From Methanocatella intestini (lineage in GTDB: Archaea > Methanobacteriota > Methanobacteria > Methanobacteriales > Methanobacteriaceae), in the NCBI RefSeq assembly GCF_002252585.1, contig NZ_NQLD01000013.1: DNA of 59,591 nucleotides. One strand, written 5' to 3'. Position 1 is the first letter of the stretch, and each line of letters begins with the position of its first letter. The position numbers and the translations under genes were made by a program. Shown piece after piece: positions 43,782 to 51,994 of the stretch. The notes beneath the pieces were generated by a model. It saw only the letters and a list, made by a program, of their open reading frames with translations, was not told where the DNA came from and did no database searches.

Positions 43782-43859
43782 GAGAATTGAAATTGGTTTT
43801 TTATCTCTGCTAAATCCCCAATTTAGCACAGTCTAATCATTTTTTCCAATTTAATTCTC
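43782..43859 (+). other. nested hairpin with C-rich loop downstream of the small ORF
   Basis: GAGAATTGAAATTGG (43782-43796) pairs with CCAATTTAATTCTC (43846-43859) with one bulged G. Inside it TGCTAAAT (43808-43815) pairs perfectly with ATTTAGCA (43821-43828) around loop CCCCA. The structure is symmetric enough to form on either strand. Confidence 0.6.
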
Positions 43860-43903
43860 AAAATAATAATCATAACTATAAAAAAATAATTAAAAATAGA
43901 ACT

Positions 43904-43952
43904 ATGCTGTTATGATTATAAATTTATATTTATAATCCCCCAATAACAGCAT
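43904..43952 (+). other. 20-base-pair hairpin with CCCCA bulge
   Basis: ATGCTGTTAT GATTATAAAT (43904-43923) pairs with ATTTATAATC (43928-43937) and ATAACAGCAT (43943-43952); the only interruption is the bulge CCCCA at 43938-43942, and the loop is four bases. The bulge repeats the C-rich loop of the previous hairpin. Confidence 0.65.
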
Positions 43953-43965
43953 TTTAATCGAATAA

Positions 43966-44155
43966 AAGATTTCACATCTTACAAACTATACGAAATTAAG
44001 CAAACACCTTTGGCTTTGCTTATTAATTAGTAGTCAATAATAATATATATAATTTCTGTTTAAACAAAAGAAAAATTGATAATACCTTAAAAAATTGCTT
44101 TAGATGTGAAATATTTAATTAAAATAGCTAAAAATAGAAAAAAGTAGATAATAAT
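43966..44155. other. remaining can-ilvC spacer with long-range inverted repeat
   Basis: ATTTCACATCT (43969-43979) is complementary to AGATGTGAAAT (44102-44112), and AAGCAAA (43998-44004) to TTTGCTT (44015-44021) inside it. I see no gene. The outer pair ends about 44 bases from the carbonic anhydrase stop and may belong to its transcript end. Confidence 0.4.
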
Positions 44156-44683
44156 TTATCTATCATCTACTACAACATCTAATTTACCTGTAACAATGTC
44201 CATCATAAGACCATGAATTGGTACATCTGGAATAAGAGGATGATTTCTAATTTTTTCAACTGTGTCTATAACATTTTCCTCTTCATCTTCAAATCCGCCA
44301 ATCCAAGATTTTAAATCAACTTTGTCAATTTCTTCTTGAGGGATTCCTCTCTCAATCATAGCATTTCTTAATTTTTCAGGGTCAGAACCAGCCATTCCAC
44401 ATTCAGTGTGGCCAATAACCAAAACTTCCTCAGCACCAAGTGAGAAAATTGCAGCAGCTATTGAACGAATAGCGTCCTCACCTACAATTGTATTTCCTGC
44501 ATTTTTGATTATCTTAGCATCACCCCTTCCAATACCAAGTGCTGGTTCTAAAAATCCAGTTAATCTACAATCCATACAAGTTAAGATAGCTAACTTTTTT
44601 TGGGGATGGTGGGATAATTCCTCACCTTCAAATTCATCTACAAATTTCTTATTATTCTCCAAAATTTCATTAAGAATCATCAT
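44156..44683 (-). CDS. beta-class carbonic anhydrase (Cab type)
   Basis: A 175-residue zinc enzyme interconverting CO2 and bicarbonate. The zinc ligands are in CMDCRL (Cys, Asp-Arg dyad) and HTECGM (His, Cys). Other family features are KNAGNTIVGEDAIRSIA and the C-terminal IHGLMMDIVTGKLDVVV. It resembles the small Methanothermobacter Cab enzymes. Its ATG overlaps the ilvN TGA, so it is translationally coupled to acetolactate synthase, which releases CO2. Confidence 0.93.
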   Translation of the reverse strand: MMILNEILENNKKFVDEFEGEELSHHPQKKLAILTCMDCRLTGFLEPALGIGRGDAKIIKNAGNTIVGEDAIRSIAAAIFSLGAEEVLVIGHTECGMAGSDPEKLRNAMIERGIPQEEIDKVDLKSWIGGFEDEEENVIDTVEKIRNHPLIPDVPIHGLMMDIVTGKLDVVVDDR

Positions 44684-45171
44684 GAACGAAATCCACGGGA
44701 CATTGCAGTAAGACCAGTACGTGAAATCTTTTTAATACCATATCCTTTTAAAAGGGATAGGAATGCATCTATCTTTTCAATGTCTCCGGTAATTTCAATA
44801 ATTAAAGCTTCTTCACAAACATCTACAATTTTAGCTCTAAAGATGTTTACATACTGCATTATTTCTGCTCTAGCTTTTTCATTTGGAATATTAACTTTAA
44901 CTAGACATAACTCTCTTTTAACAGCATTTTCAGTAATATCTTTTATTTTAATAACATCTACAAGCTTATTCAGTTGTTTTGTAACTTGCTCCAATAATTT
45001 TTGGTCTGCTTTAACAGTAATAATCATACGGGCCAATCCTTCAACTTCAGATTCTCCAACTGTAATACTGTCAATGTTAAAACCTCTTCTTGTAAATAGG
45101 CCAGCAACTTTTTGCAATACTCCCGGCTTATCTTCAACTAATGCATTTATAACATGATATTCTAAAGCCAT
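44680..45171 (-). CDS. ilvN: acetolactate synthase small (regulatory) subunit
   Basis: 163 residues with an N-terminal ACT domain (VINALVEDKPGVLQKVAGLFTRRGFNIDSITVG) and the C-terminal regulatory domain ending GIKKISRTGLTAMSRG. It binds valine to control the catalytic subunit. It lies nine bases after ilvB and overlaps carbonic anhydrase by four bases. Confidence 0.96.
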   Translation of the reverse strand: MALEYHVINALVEDKPGVLQKVAGLFTRRGFNIDSITVGESEVEGLARMIITVKADQKLLEQVTKQLNKLVDVIKIKDITENAVKRELCLVKVNIPNEKARAEIMQYVNIFRAKIVDVCEEALIIEITGDIEKIDAFLSLLKGYGIKKISRTGLTAMSRGFRS

Positions 45172-45180
45172 TTAACTCAC

Positions 45181-46872
45181 CTATACATCTTTTTCAAGTT
45201 TATATTCACCAATCATTTCATCAATAGCTGCACCTGGCGGCACCATAGGTAAAGTTTCATCTTTATCTATTATAACATCAAGCAAAATAGGTTCATTATC
45301 CTTAATAGCTGATTTTAATGCCTCTTTAGTTTCTCCAGGTTTTGTAATTCTGGTTGCATTAACTCCAAAACTTTCAGCTAATTTAACAAAATCAGGACTT
45401 GCTCCTAATTTAGTTTCAGAATATCTTCCATTATATAATAAGTTTTGCCATTGATAAACCATTCCAAGAGTCCTATTTTCTAAAACAACTGCAATAACAG
45501 GAATATCATAATCTCTAATAGTAGCCAACTCCTGACAAACCATTAAAAATCCTCCGTCACCGTTAATAGATACAACAGGATCTTCAGGACATGCTACTTT
45601 AGCACCAATAGCTGCAGGCAATCCGAATCCCATAGTTCCCAAACCTCCGGAAGATATGAATTTACGTGGCTTTTGAGTATCATAGAAATGAGCCGCCCAC
45701 ATTTGATTTTGACCTACATCAGTTGTTAAAATAGAATCAGGAGTTAAAACTTCACTGATTTCTCGTATAACACTTTGTGGTTTTAATGGAATATCATCAT
45801 AAGTAACTCTAGGGAGACATTCTTTTTTACGTTCTATAAGAAGTTTAACCCATTTTTTTGCATCTTCATTACTTTCATAATCTTTTAAAACATTAATTAA
45901 TGAAGATAAAACATTTTTAGCATCACCTACAATAGGCAAATCAACATCTACATTTTTACCTATTTCAGCAGGATCAATGTCTATATGGATAATTTTAGAA
46001 TTAGGTGCAAAACTGTCTAATCTTCCTGTTGCCCTGTCTGAAAATCTTATACCTACAGCTATAATCAAATCACTATCATTTATTGAATCATTAGCTACTT
46101 TTCTTCCATGCATTCCAAGCATACCTAATGCCATATCATCTGTTTCATCAATAGCTCCTTTACCAAGTAATGATGTCATGACCGGAGCATTTATTAAATA
46201 AGATAATTCTTTTAACTCCTGTGAAGCATTAGCTAATATAACTCCTGCACCTGCAAGGATAATCGGTTTTTTAGATTCCCTTATCAAATCACGGGCTTTT
46301 CTAACTTGTTTAATGTTTCCTTTTAAAGTTGGATTATAACCTGGTGTTGAAATTAATGAATCATCAAAAGAATCCAATTCTCCTTCCTGAATTTCTTTTG
46401 GAACATCAATTAAAACCGGACCGGGCCTTCCACTTTCAGCTATTTCAAAGCTTGTTTTAACAATGGAAGGTATTAAATTAGGATCTTTTGGCTGGAAACT
46501 GTGTTTAGTAATAGGCATGGTAATTCCTATAATATCAGCTTCTTGAAAAGCGTCATTACCTATTAAATGTGTTGGTACTTGACCAGTAATAGCTATGATT
46601 GGAGAAGAATCCATATAAGCAGTAGCAATACCAGTTACAAGATTAGTTGCACCGGGGCCAGAAGTAGCCAAACACACACCCACTTTACCGGAAGCTCTTG
46701 CAAATCCATCTGCTGCATGAGCTGCACACTGTTCATGTCTAACCAATATATGATCCATGTCTGCATCATATAACATGTCATAAAACGGTATGGTTTGTCC
46801 TCCAGGATAACCAAAGATTGTATTTACCCCCATTCTTTTTAGGGATTCAATTATTGCTTCTCCGCCTCTCAT
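45181..46872 (-). CDS. ilvB: acetolactate synthase large subunit
   Basis: A 563-residue ThDP enzyme, first common step of branched-chain synthesis, condensing pyruvate units with CO2 release. FGYPGGQTIPFYDML, the catalytic Glu in LVRHEQCAAHAADGFARASG, the FAD-type middle domain and the ThDP motif NGDGGFLMVCQELATIRDYDIPVIAVVLENR are present. A TATA-like ATATATAAAAG lies upstream on its strand near 46930. It heads ilvB-ilvN-can. Confidence 0.97.
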   Translation of the reverse strand: MRGGEAIIESLKRMGVNTIFGYPGGQTIPFYDMLYDADMDHILVRHEQCAAHAADGFARASGKVGVCLATSGPGATNLVTGIATAYMDSSPIIAITGQVPTHLIGNDAFQEADIIGITMPITKHSFQPKDPNLIPSIVKTSFEIAESGRPGPVLIDVPKEIQEGELDSFDDSLISTPGYNPTLKGNIKQVRKARDLIRESKKPIILAGAGVILANASQELKELSYLINAPVMTSLLGKGAIDETDDMALGMLGMHGRKVANDSINDSDLIIAVGIRFSDRATGRLDSFAPNSKIIHIDIDPAEIGKNVDVDLPIVGDAKNVLSSLINVLKDYESNEDAKKWVKLLIERKKECLPRVTYDDIPLKPQSVIREISEVLTPDSILTTDVGQNQMWAAHFYDTQKPRKFISSGGLGTMGFGLPAAIGAKVACPEDPVVSINGDGGFLMVCQELATIRDYDIPVIAVVLENRTLGMVYQWQNLLYNGRYSETKLGASPDFVKLAESFGVNATRITKPGETKEALKSAIKDNEPILLDVIIDKDETLPMVPPGAAIDEMIGEYKLEKDV

Positions 46873-46984
46873 TATAAAAACCTTAATTTTTTTTATTTAA
46901 TAATTAAAGTTTATTAATGAAAATATATAAAAGTATCTTAGTTTTTTTAAGAAAAATAGTGAAAATTAAAATTTGAAAAAAAAG

Positions 46985-47890
46985 TTATTTTAAAAAGTGA
47001 TAAAGAACCGCTTTTTGTGCATGAAGTCTGTTTTCAGCTTCATCAAAGACCACTGATTGGGGACCGTCAATAACTTCACCGCTAACTTCCTGACCACGAA
47101 TAGCCGGTAAGCAATGCATAAAAATAGCCCCATCATTAGCTAAACTCATTAAATCTGAATTAACTTGATAAGGTGCAAAATCTTTTTGTCTTTGTTCTGC
47201 TTCTTTTTCATCACCCATGCTTACCCAAACATCAGTATAGACTACATCCACATTATCAAGAGCGACTTTTAAATCAGAACTGATAGTAATTTCCTTATTA
47301 TGATCTTTCGCTAATTTTTTGGCCGTATTAACAATGTCTTCGTTAGGTTCATAACCTTCAGGGCATGCTACAGACATGTCCATTCCAACAAGAGGTGCCA
47401 TTAAAAGCAAAGAATTACATACATTGTTTCCGTCACCAACAAAACAAAGTTTTTTGCCTTCCAATTTACCTAAATGTTCCTTAATAGTTAACATATCAGC
47501 TAAAGCCTGACAGGGATGTTCCAAGTTAGTTAAACCACTGATAACCGGAACATCAGAATATTTAGCTAATTCCACAACATCATCATGTTCAATAGCACGT
47601 ATCATTATTCCGTCTACAAAACGACTTAAAACTTTTGCAGTATCCGGAATAGGTTCTCCTCTACCCATTTGTAATTCTGAAGAGGATAAAAACAAAGCCT
47701 GACCACCTAACTGATACATACCTACATCAAAAGATACCCTAGTCCTTGTAGATGATTTTTGAAATATCATAGCTAATGATTTACCTGCTAAAGGTTTTTC
47801 TTCCATTTTTCCTTCTTTGAAATTTTTAGCTAATTCTAAAATATCCAGTACTTCATCTTTGATGTCACAAACAGACAATAAATTGCTCAT
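46985..47890 (-). CDS. argF: ornithine carbamoyltransferase
   Basis: The 301-residue enzyme forms citrulline from ornithine and carbamoyl phosphate. The carbamoyl-phosphate loop SSTRTR, the HPCQALADM segment, DVWVSMGDE and the ornithine loop HCLPA are all present. It stands as a single gene with about 110- and 225-base spacers in which I see no other feature. Confidence 0.97.
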   Translation of the reverse strand: MSNLLSVCDIKDEVLDILELAKNFKEGKMEEKPLAGKSLAMIFQKSSTRTRVSFDVGMYQLGGQALFLSSSELQMGRGEPIPDTAKVLSRFVDGIMIRAIEHDDVVELAKYSDVPVISGLTNLEHPCQALADMLTIKEHLGKLEGKKLCFVGDGNNVCNSLLLMAPLVGMDMSVACPEGYEPNEDIVNTAKKLAKDHNKEITISSDLKVALDNVDVVYTDVWVSMGDEKEAEQRQKDFAPYQVNSDLMSLANDGAIFMHCLPAIRGQEVSGEVIDGPQSVVFDEAENRLHAQKAVLYHFLK

Positions 47891-48116
47891 AGTTTAACCC
47901 TTCTTTAATCTTAACAAAATAAAATATATATAATTATTATATATTAAAGTTTTCTATACCATTTAATATAACAAACAGAAATAAAAGCATATTATAAAGC
48001 TAAAAGGATTTTTAAGGTTTAACCCTGAAAAATAAAGCGAAAGTTTTAAAAAAAGGATTGAAAAAGAATTTAAAAATCTTTTTTACCTATTTTTCAAAAA
48101 ATAATAATCCTAAAAT

Positions 48117-49427
48117 TTAATTTAGAATTTCTTTCATGTGTTCTACTCTTTTATTAACAAGGTCCGTAGTTCCCACATCACTTCTGTGATATACATTACC
48201 TTTTATACAAGCACATGCTTTTTCAGCTATTTTTTCAGCTTCTTCAATACTGTCACCATCAGCTACAATACCTAATGCCCTGGAACCTGAAAGGTGAATA
48301 CCGTCATCTTCAAGACCGACTGCTGCATAAAATACTTTAGCTCCCAACTCTTCAATAGCTTTTTCATCTACTTCAATGAGTTCTCCGCCATGAGAAGTTT
48401 CCGGATATCCCTCCGGAACTATATATTTACATACACTAGCTTTGTCATTGAATTCCACTTTATCTAAACTGCCATCTACAATAGCCTGACATACATCAGC
48501 TAATGGAGTTTTAAGTAATGGTAAAACATTCATAGCTTCAGGATCTCCAAATCTTGCATTATATTCTATTAATTTAGGCCCATCTGCAGTTAACATAAAT
48601 TGACCATAAAGAATACCTTTATAAGGTTCTGCTTCTTTTGCAATAGCTTTCAATGTAGCTTCCATTATTTTTACTGCTTTATCATAATCATCCTGAGATA
48701 AAAATGGCAATAATCCTCCTTTATCAGAGTAAGAACCCATTCCACCAGTAATTGCACCTACATCTCCTTCAAAAGCATGAGGATGATCCTGTGCTGCAGG
48801 CATTGGTGCAAGGTGAGTTCCATCACAAAAAGCCTGAATAGTAAATTCTTCACCGATTAACCTTTCTTCAATGATAACTTGAGTAAAACCACCCATTGCA
48901 TTGTCAATTACTTCTTTGGAATATTCTTTAGCTTCATGATTATCTTTTAAGTGGTCACCTACGATTTTAACTCCTTTTCCACCAGTTAAACCTACAGGTT
49001 TTACTACAACATCCCTGTCAAAGTCATCTAAAAATGCACTAACATCATCATAATTGTCAAATACTTTGTAAACAAGAGATCCTTCAATATTATAATCTTC
49101 AAATAATTTTCTCATGAAAGATTTGTCAGTTTCTATTCTGGCTGCACTTTGAGATGGTCCGACACAGCTAATTCCATTTTTTTCAAGTTCATCAACTATT
49201 CCTTTTCCTAAAGGAGCTTCAGGACCAATAAATGCTATGTCAATATTGTTATCCACAGCAAACTTGGCTACTTTTTCAATTTCTCCTTCATCACCCTGTG
49301 CAAATTCGGCTATTTTTGAGATACCAGGATTTACTTTACTCATATAACAATATAACTCAACATCATCTTTAAGTGCATCAGCTATTGCATGTTCACGAGC
49401 ACCAGTTCCAACTACTAAGACCTTCAT
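48117..49427 (-). CDS. purD: phosphoribosylamine-glycine ligase
   Basis: A 436-residue ATP-grasp ligase, second step of purine synthesis. The start KVLVVGTGAREHAIADAL, FIGPEAPLGKGIVDEL, VVKPVGLTGGKGVKIV and EYNARFGDPEAMNVLP are family motifs. Single gene, divergent from a MATE exporter. Confidence 0.97.
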   Translation of the reverse strand: MKVLVVGTGAREHAIADALKDDVELYCYMSKVNPGISKIAEFAQGDEGEIEKVAKFAVDNNIDIAFIGPEAPLGKGIVDELEKNGISCVGPSQSAARIETDKSFMRKLFEDYNIEGSLVYKVFDNYDDVSAFLDDFDRDVVVKPVGLTGGKGVKIVGDHLKDNHEAKEYSKEVIDNAMGGFTQVIIEERLIGEEFTIQAFCDGTHLAPMPAAQDHPHAFEGDVGAITGGMGSYSDKGGLLPFLSQDDYDKAVKIMEATLKAIAKEAEPYKGILYGQFMLTADGPKLIEYNARFGDPEAMNVLPLLKTPLADVCQAIVDGSLDKVEFNDKASVCKYIVPEGYPETSHGGELIEVDEKAIEELGAKVFYAAVGLEDDGIHLSGSRALGIVADGDSIEEAEKIAEKACACIKGNVYHRSDVGTTDLVNKRVEHMKEILN

Positions 49428-49511
49428 AATAATTCACCAATTTCTTAATATATTATAAATTTATATAAATAGACATTAAAATATATTACCTATATTTTAA
49501 GGGGAAATCTA

Positions 49512-50876
49512 ATGGAACTAAATAATAATATGAAAGATATTACCGGAGATCCTAAAAAAGCTGTTAAAAAACTGGCTTATCCTATTATAATAAGTATGCT
49601 TCTTATAATGAGCAATAATCTCATAGATAGTATTTGGGTTGCGGGATTAGGTCCCGGACCACTAGCTGCAATCGGTTTTGTAACTCCATTGTTTCTTATT
49701 TTAGTCGGAATTGGAACAGGCATTGGTGCCGGTGTAAATTCATTAATTTCCCGATATGTCGGAAGCAAAAATCAAACTAAAGCAAATGAGGCAGCTGTTC
49801 AGTCAGTAGTTTTAGGTATTATTGTTTCCATAATAGTTACAGTTATTTTTGTAGTGATTCTAGAACCGACACTTTACATTATGGGAGCTAAAGACGTATT
49901 TAGCTATGCAATTGACTATGGTAGGCCATTATTTATATTTTCAATTGTTACAATACTTCCGGTAGCTTATGCAGGAATATTCAGAGCTGAAGGAGATATT
50001 AAAAGAGCAACACTTCCAATGTGTATTTCAGCTATTCTAAACATGATTTTAGATCCTATTTTTATTTATACTTTAAATTTAGGAATAGCTGGTGCGGCAA
50101 TAGCTACATTAATTAGTATTTTTATTGAACTGCTGGTAATTCTTTATTGGATGTTTATAAAAAAAGATACTTACTTCAAATACACATTTAAAAACTTTAA
50201 AATCAATTTAGGAATGTATAAAGAAATTTTAAATGTAGGAATCCCAGCAGGACTTGAAGAACTTCTAATGGCAGTTGTTGCAATTGCAGTTAATTTAATC
50301 TTTGAAATAGTTGGAGGAACATCAGCTGTAGCTACCTATACGATTGTAATGAGATTAATAAGTATTGCAATAATGCCAACTATTGGAATTGCAACTTCAA
50401 CTATTACAGTTGTCGGAATAGCTTATGGAGCAAAGAATTATAAAAATATCAAAATAGCTACAAGATATTCAATTAAATTAGGATTTATATTTTCAATTGT
50501 AACTTCACTGATATTTATTGTATTTTCCAACCAAATTGCGTTTCTCTTTTCATATTCGGCAAACAGCAGTTCACTTGCTCCAACAATCAGCTACATCTTA
50601 AATTTTGTATGGATATTTATAATTCCAGTAGCTTTCGGTGCAACAGCAAGTTATGCATTTCAGGGAATGGGTAAAGGAATAACAAGTTTTCTTTTAACAA
50701 TGCAAAGAGAGGCTATTTTAGTGATTATATTTACATTTATCCTTGGAATCTGCCTGTCATTAGGAGTTCGTGGAGTTTATTACGGATTAGTTATCGGTAA
50801 TGCTATCGGATCTGCTGTAGGGCTTTTATGTATTGAAATATTTATTAGCCGCTTACTTAAAAAAGCAAATAGTTAA
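49512..50876 (+). CDS. MATE family efflux transporter, copy 1
   Basis: A 454-residue, 12-helix MATE/NorM-type exporter. It shares an almost identical start with the second copy at 52.8 kb: GDPKKAVKKLAYPIIISMLL, IWVAGLGPGPLAAIGFVTP, then GIFRAEGDIKRATLP and AYGAKNYKNI. It uses an ion gradient to expel organic cations or drugs. TTTATATAAAT is a probable box A about 50 bases upstream, and AGGGGAAAT precedes the ATG. Unlike the second copy it has no linked regulator. Confidence 0.93.
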   Translation: MELNNNMKDITGDPKKAVKKLAYPIIISMLLIMSNNLIDSIWVAGLGPGPLAAIGFVTPLFLILVGIGTGIGAGVNSLISRYVGSKNQTKANEAAVQSVVLGIIVSIIVTVIFVVILEPTLYIMGAKDVFSYAIDYGRPLFIFSIVTILPVAYAGIFRAEGDIKRATLPMCISAILNMILDPIFIYTLNLGIAGAAIATLISIFIELLVILYWMFIKKDTYFKYTFKNFKINLGMYKEILNVGIPAGLEELLMAVVAIAVNLIFEIVGGTSAVATYTIVMRLISIAIMPTIGIATSTITVVGIAYGAKNYKNIKIATRYSIKLGFIFSIVTSLIFIVFSNQIAFLFSYSANSSSLAPTISYILNFVWIFIIPVAFGATASYAFQGMGKGITSFLLTMQREAILVIIFTFILGICLSLGVRGVYYGLVIGNAIGSAVGLLCIEIFISRLLKKANS

Positions 50877-50894
50877 TTGTATTTAACACCCCCT

Positions 50895-51212
50895 CTACTC
50901 CCATTTTAATTTAGCTATATGATAATCAAAATAATCCGTCAAATACCTGGCATAACTTATTTTTGGAAGATTTTTAAGTTCTGAAGCCATGGAAGACTTA
51001 CTAAAATTAGTTTCCTTGCTATTTGCAACATAACCTACTTTATCACTACCTACATAGACAGCTATTGCATCCTTATCGTAAGAATTATCCGGTTCCTTAA
51101 CTAATTTTAATTTCATTCCTTCTTTAAATTGTACCTGTTTTTGAAAAGAAGTCCCAACTATTGTAATTAAATCTTTTTTTGAGTGTTGATTAATAGTTAT
51201 TAGTTGCCTTAC
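50895..51212 (-). CDS. HIRAN domain in the -1 frame of the upstream zinc-ribbon gene, no own start
   Basis: The frame encodes about 105 residues. ITIVGTSFQ..FKEGMKLKLVKEPDNSYDKDAIAVYVG..KVGYVANS is the HIRAN signature, followed by SELKNLPKISYARY, a segment also found in the upstream protein (SELTNLPKVSYAKY). The first ATG (51116) falls inside the domain, and no ATG, GTG or TTG exists before it in frame at least as far back as 51246. The frame joins the upstream gene by a -1 shift at an A AAA AAG site just before that gene's stop. Either programmed frameshifting yields a 360-residue fusion or this is a frameshift-inactivated tail. HIRAN domains bind DNA ends in helicases and nucleases; here no enzyme domain is seen. 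Confidence 0.65.
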   Translation of the reverse strand, partial: VRQLITINQHSKKDLITIVGTSFQKQVQFKEGMKLKLVKEPDNSYDKDAIAVYVGSDKVGYVANSKETNFSKSSMASELKNLPKISYARYLTDYFDYHIAKLKWE

Positions 51213-51976
51213 TTTTTTTCTAGCTTCTGTCTCCCTTTTTTTAGTAAATCATCATCAATATTTAGTTTTATTTCTTTTTTAATTTCTGTCCAGTATTTTC
51301 TTGGTGAATAATCATCTAATAATTCAAGTATTACCCAACCAGAATCAGGCACATAATTATATCTTCCGGGATATCTGCAAAAATACTTGGCATATGATAC
51401 TTTTGGAAGATTTGTAAGCTCACTAACTGATGAATAACATATTTCATGACCCCCATTTTCTGAAACATAACCTATTTTCATGTCACCATAACATACGTTA
51501 ATAAATCCGCTCTTTTCTTTTACCAATCTAAAAACTAAATCATTGGAATTAAACGTGCGGTCATATCTGCACATATGAACTAATTTATCCCTACCTTTCC
51601 TTTTTAAAATACCTTCATAACGTTTATCGGCAGCAACATCCTCCATGTCTCCCTTAATTTCGGATTTTAAAGACAATGCCCATTGTTTTAAATCATTTAA
51701 TTCACTATAACTACCAATTTCATCAATAGCACTATTAACTAATCTCATAGCCTCTTTTAAATTATGATTAGCCCTTGTTTCAAACAATGCAGATTCTAAT
51801 TTTTCGTCTGCACTGTACCTTATTGCCTCTAAATCCACATAAGGATCATCATATACCTCTTCATCACCTTCATCATATTCATCATATCCTCCATATTCAA
51901 CCTCTCTGACTCCACCACAAGATCTGCATACATCTCCTTCATCAACCCAACTACCGCATCTTGGACAAATTCCCAT
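51209..51976 (-). CDS. zinc-ribbon protein with divergent HIRAN-like domain
   Basis: The zero-frame product has 255 residues. It starts with a zinc ribbon (CPRCGSWVDEGDVCRSCGG, residues 4-22), then an acidic Tyr/Asp/Glu stretch, a helical segment (about 55-115), and a HIRAN-like part (LVFRLVKEKSGF..DMKIGYVSENGGHE..SELTNLPKVSYAKY). It ends LLKKGRQKLEKK at a TAA. The end holds A AAA AAG TAA with GGGAG 12 bases upstream, as in dnaX-type frameshift signals. It lies 18 bases after the next upstream gene. Unknown function. Confidence 0.75.
   Translation of the reverse strand: MGICPRCGSWVDEGDVCRSCGGVREVEYGGYDEYDEGDEEVYDDPYVDLEAIRYSADEKLESALFETRANHNLKEAMRLVNSAIDEIGSYSELNDLKQWALSLKSEIKGDMEDVAADKRYEGILKRKGRDKLVHMCRYDRTFNSNDLVFRLVKEKSGFINVCYGDMKIGYVSENGGHEICYSSVSELTNLPKVSYAKYFCRYPGRYNYVPDSGWVILELLDDYSPRKYWTEIKKEIKLNIDDDLLKKGRQKLEKK
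51212..51235 (-). promoter_or_regulatory. candidate -1 ribosomal frameshift signal
   Basis: On the minus strand the heptamer A AAA AAG occupies 51218-51212 in the correct zero-frame phase, and TAA follows at once. A Shine-Dalgarno-like GGGAG sits at 51235-51231. This is the same layout as E. coli dnaX (slippery heptamer, upstream SD stimulator, nearby stop). A downstream hairpin is weak (TAATA/TATTA). Confidence 0.5.
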
Positions 51977-51994
51977 TATATCACATCTTCAATT

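Larger units (their letters stand above)
43611..43965. repeat. 12-base direct repeats enclosing 331 bases
   Basis: TTAATCGAATAA occurs at 43611-43622 and again at 43954-43965. Between them lie the leader hairpins, the small ORF and two large hairpins. They could be a target duplication around a miniature element or simply conserved RNA ends. Confidence 0.5.

Noticed and set aside
43808..43830. H/ACA guide RNA, because ACA follows the small hairpin
   Set aside because: The hairpin has a five-base loop and no internal pseudouridylation pocket or kink-turn; one ACA trinucleotide is not enough.
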